Shown: positions 63,985-64,000 of the stretch, one piece after another
Layout: every line of letters starts with the position of its first letter
Numbering within the stretch: position 1 is the first letter of the stretch
NCBI RefSeq assembly: GCF_002968635.1
Contig: NZ_PVBN01000014.1
Location: 62,001-126,000, forward strand
From: Neorhizobium alkalisoli
GTDB taxonomy: Bacteria; Pseudomonadota; Alphaproteobacteria; Rhizobiales; Rhizobiaceae
Direction of reading: 5' to 3'
DNA length: 64,000 nt
Program-made: the position numbers and the translations under genes
Notes under the pieces: generated by a model
The model's input: only the letters and a program-made list of their open reading frames with translations
The model's database searches: none
Told to the model about the DNA's origin: nothing

Positions 63985-64000
63985 AGGATCAAACGAATTC

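Noticed and set aside
63985..64000. C-terminus of a sulfate-binding protein gene at the right edge
   Set aside because: The 16 bases allow a short minus-strand tail with a TGA, but that is too little to identify a gene.

Overview
The window is a high-GC chromosomal segment from an alphaproteobacterium, most likely Rhizobiaceae (Rhizobium, Neorhizobium, Ensifer or Agrobacterium type). The evidence is a PhyR-NepR-EcfG general stress response locus, a smoEFGK-mtlK polyol operon, many periplasmic-binding-protein ABC importers, and inverted GC-rich intergenic repeats of the kind scattered through rhizobial genomes. No rRNA, tRNA, CRISPR array, prophage or insertion sequence was seen.

Layout. 0-10 kb is housekeeping and small regulatory units: the tail of a methyltransferase, transaldolase beside a SorC-type regulator, a secreted tandem Tudor/Agenet-like protein, an Ada-like repair protein, DUF2244 with endonuclease III, a TetR/VOC pair sharing tandem operators, an EI24-like membrane protein, an ArsR-SRPBCC pair and a secreted ankyrin protein. 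10-19.5 kb is the polyol operon: binding protein, two permeases, ATPase, mannitol 2-dehydrogenase, HAD phosphatase and FGGY kinase, with a SorC regulator upstream. 20-27.5 kb holds a peptide-type importer split into two divergent units, with a fused double ATPase and an M20 amidohydrolase on one strand and the binding protein and permeases on the other.

27.5-32.1 kb is the general stress response hub: csbD, an apparently unannotated structured small RNA, an HWE histidine kinase, phyR, nepR-ecfG, and a DUF883/YqjE-like envelope pair. Four exact GGAAC-N16/17-CGTT promoters (for csbD, the small RNA, phyR and the DUF883 unit) tie this region into one EcfG regulon. The small RNA has three hairpins, two with C-rich loops, and resembles GsrN of Caulobacter. 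It is the most interesting item in the window.

32-44.6 kb is a long minus-strand run of two peptide/amide importers: a complete one (dipeptidase, binding protein, B, C, D, F) followed by LysR, a second binding protein, B and C with no ATPases of its own, and an amidase. 44.7-53 kb is a purine-nucleoside salvage operon under a LacI repressor that is itself the first gene: PotABCD-like transporter, nucleoside hydrolase, adenine deaminase and a phosphoribosyltransferase-like protein. 53-60 kb carries an amidase, LysR with glutaryl-CoA dehydrogenase, a frameshifted membrane gene, succinate-semialdehyde dehydrogenase and an AlkD-like protein. A low-GC islet with a nonsense-broken gene separates these from the sulfate transporter genes cysT-cysW-cysA at the right edge.

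Recurring themes: in four binding-protein operons a stable stem-loop or inverted repeat lies between the binding-protein gene and the first permease gene, and a fifth stem-loop precedes cysT where such a gene is expected. Two small genes each look broken by one missing base in a G run, which may be real decay or assembly error.
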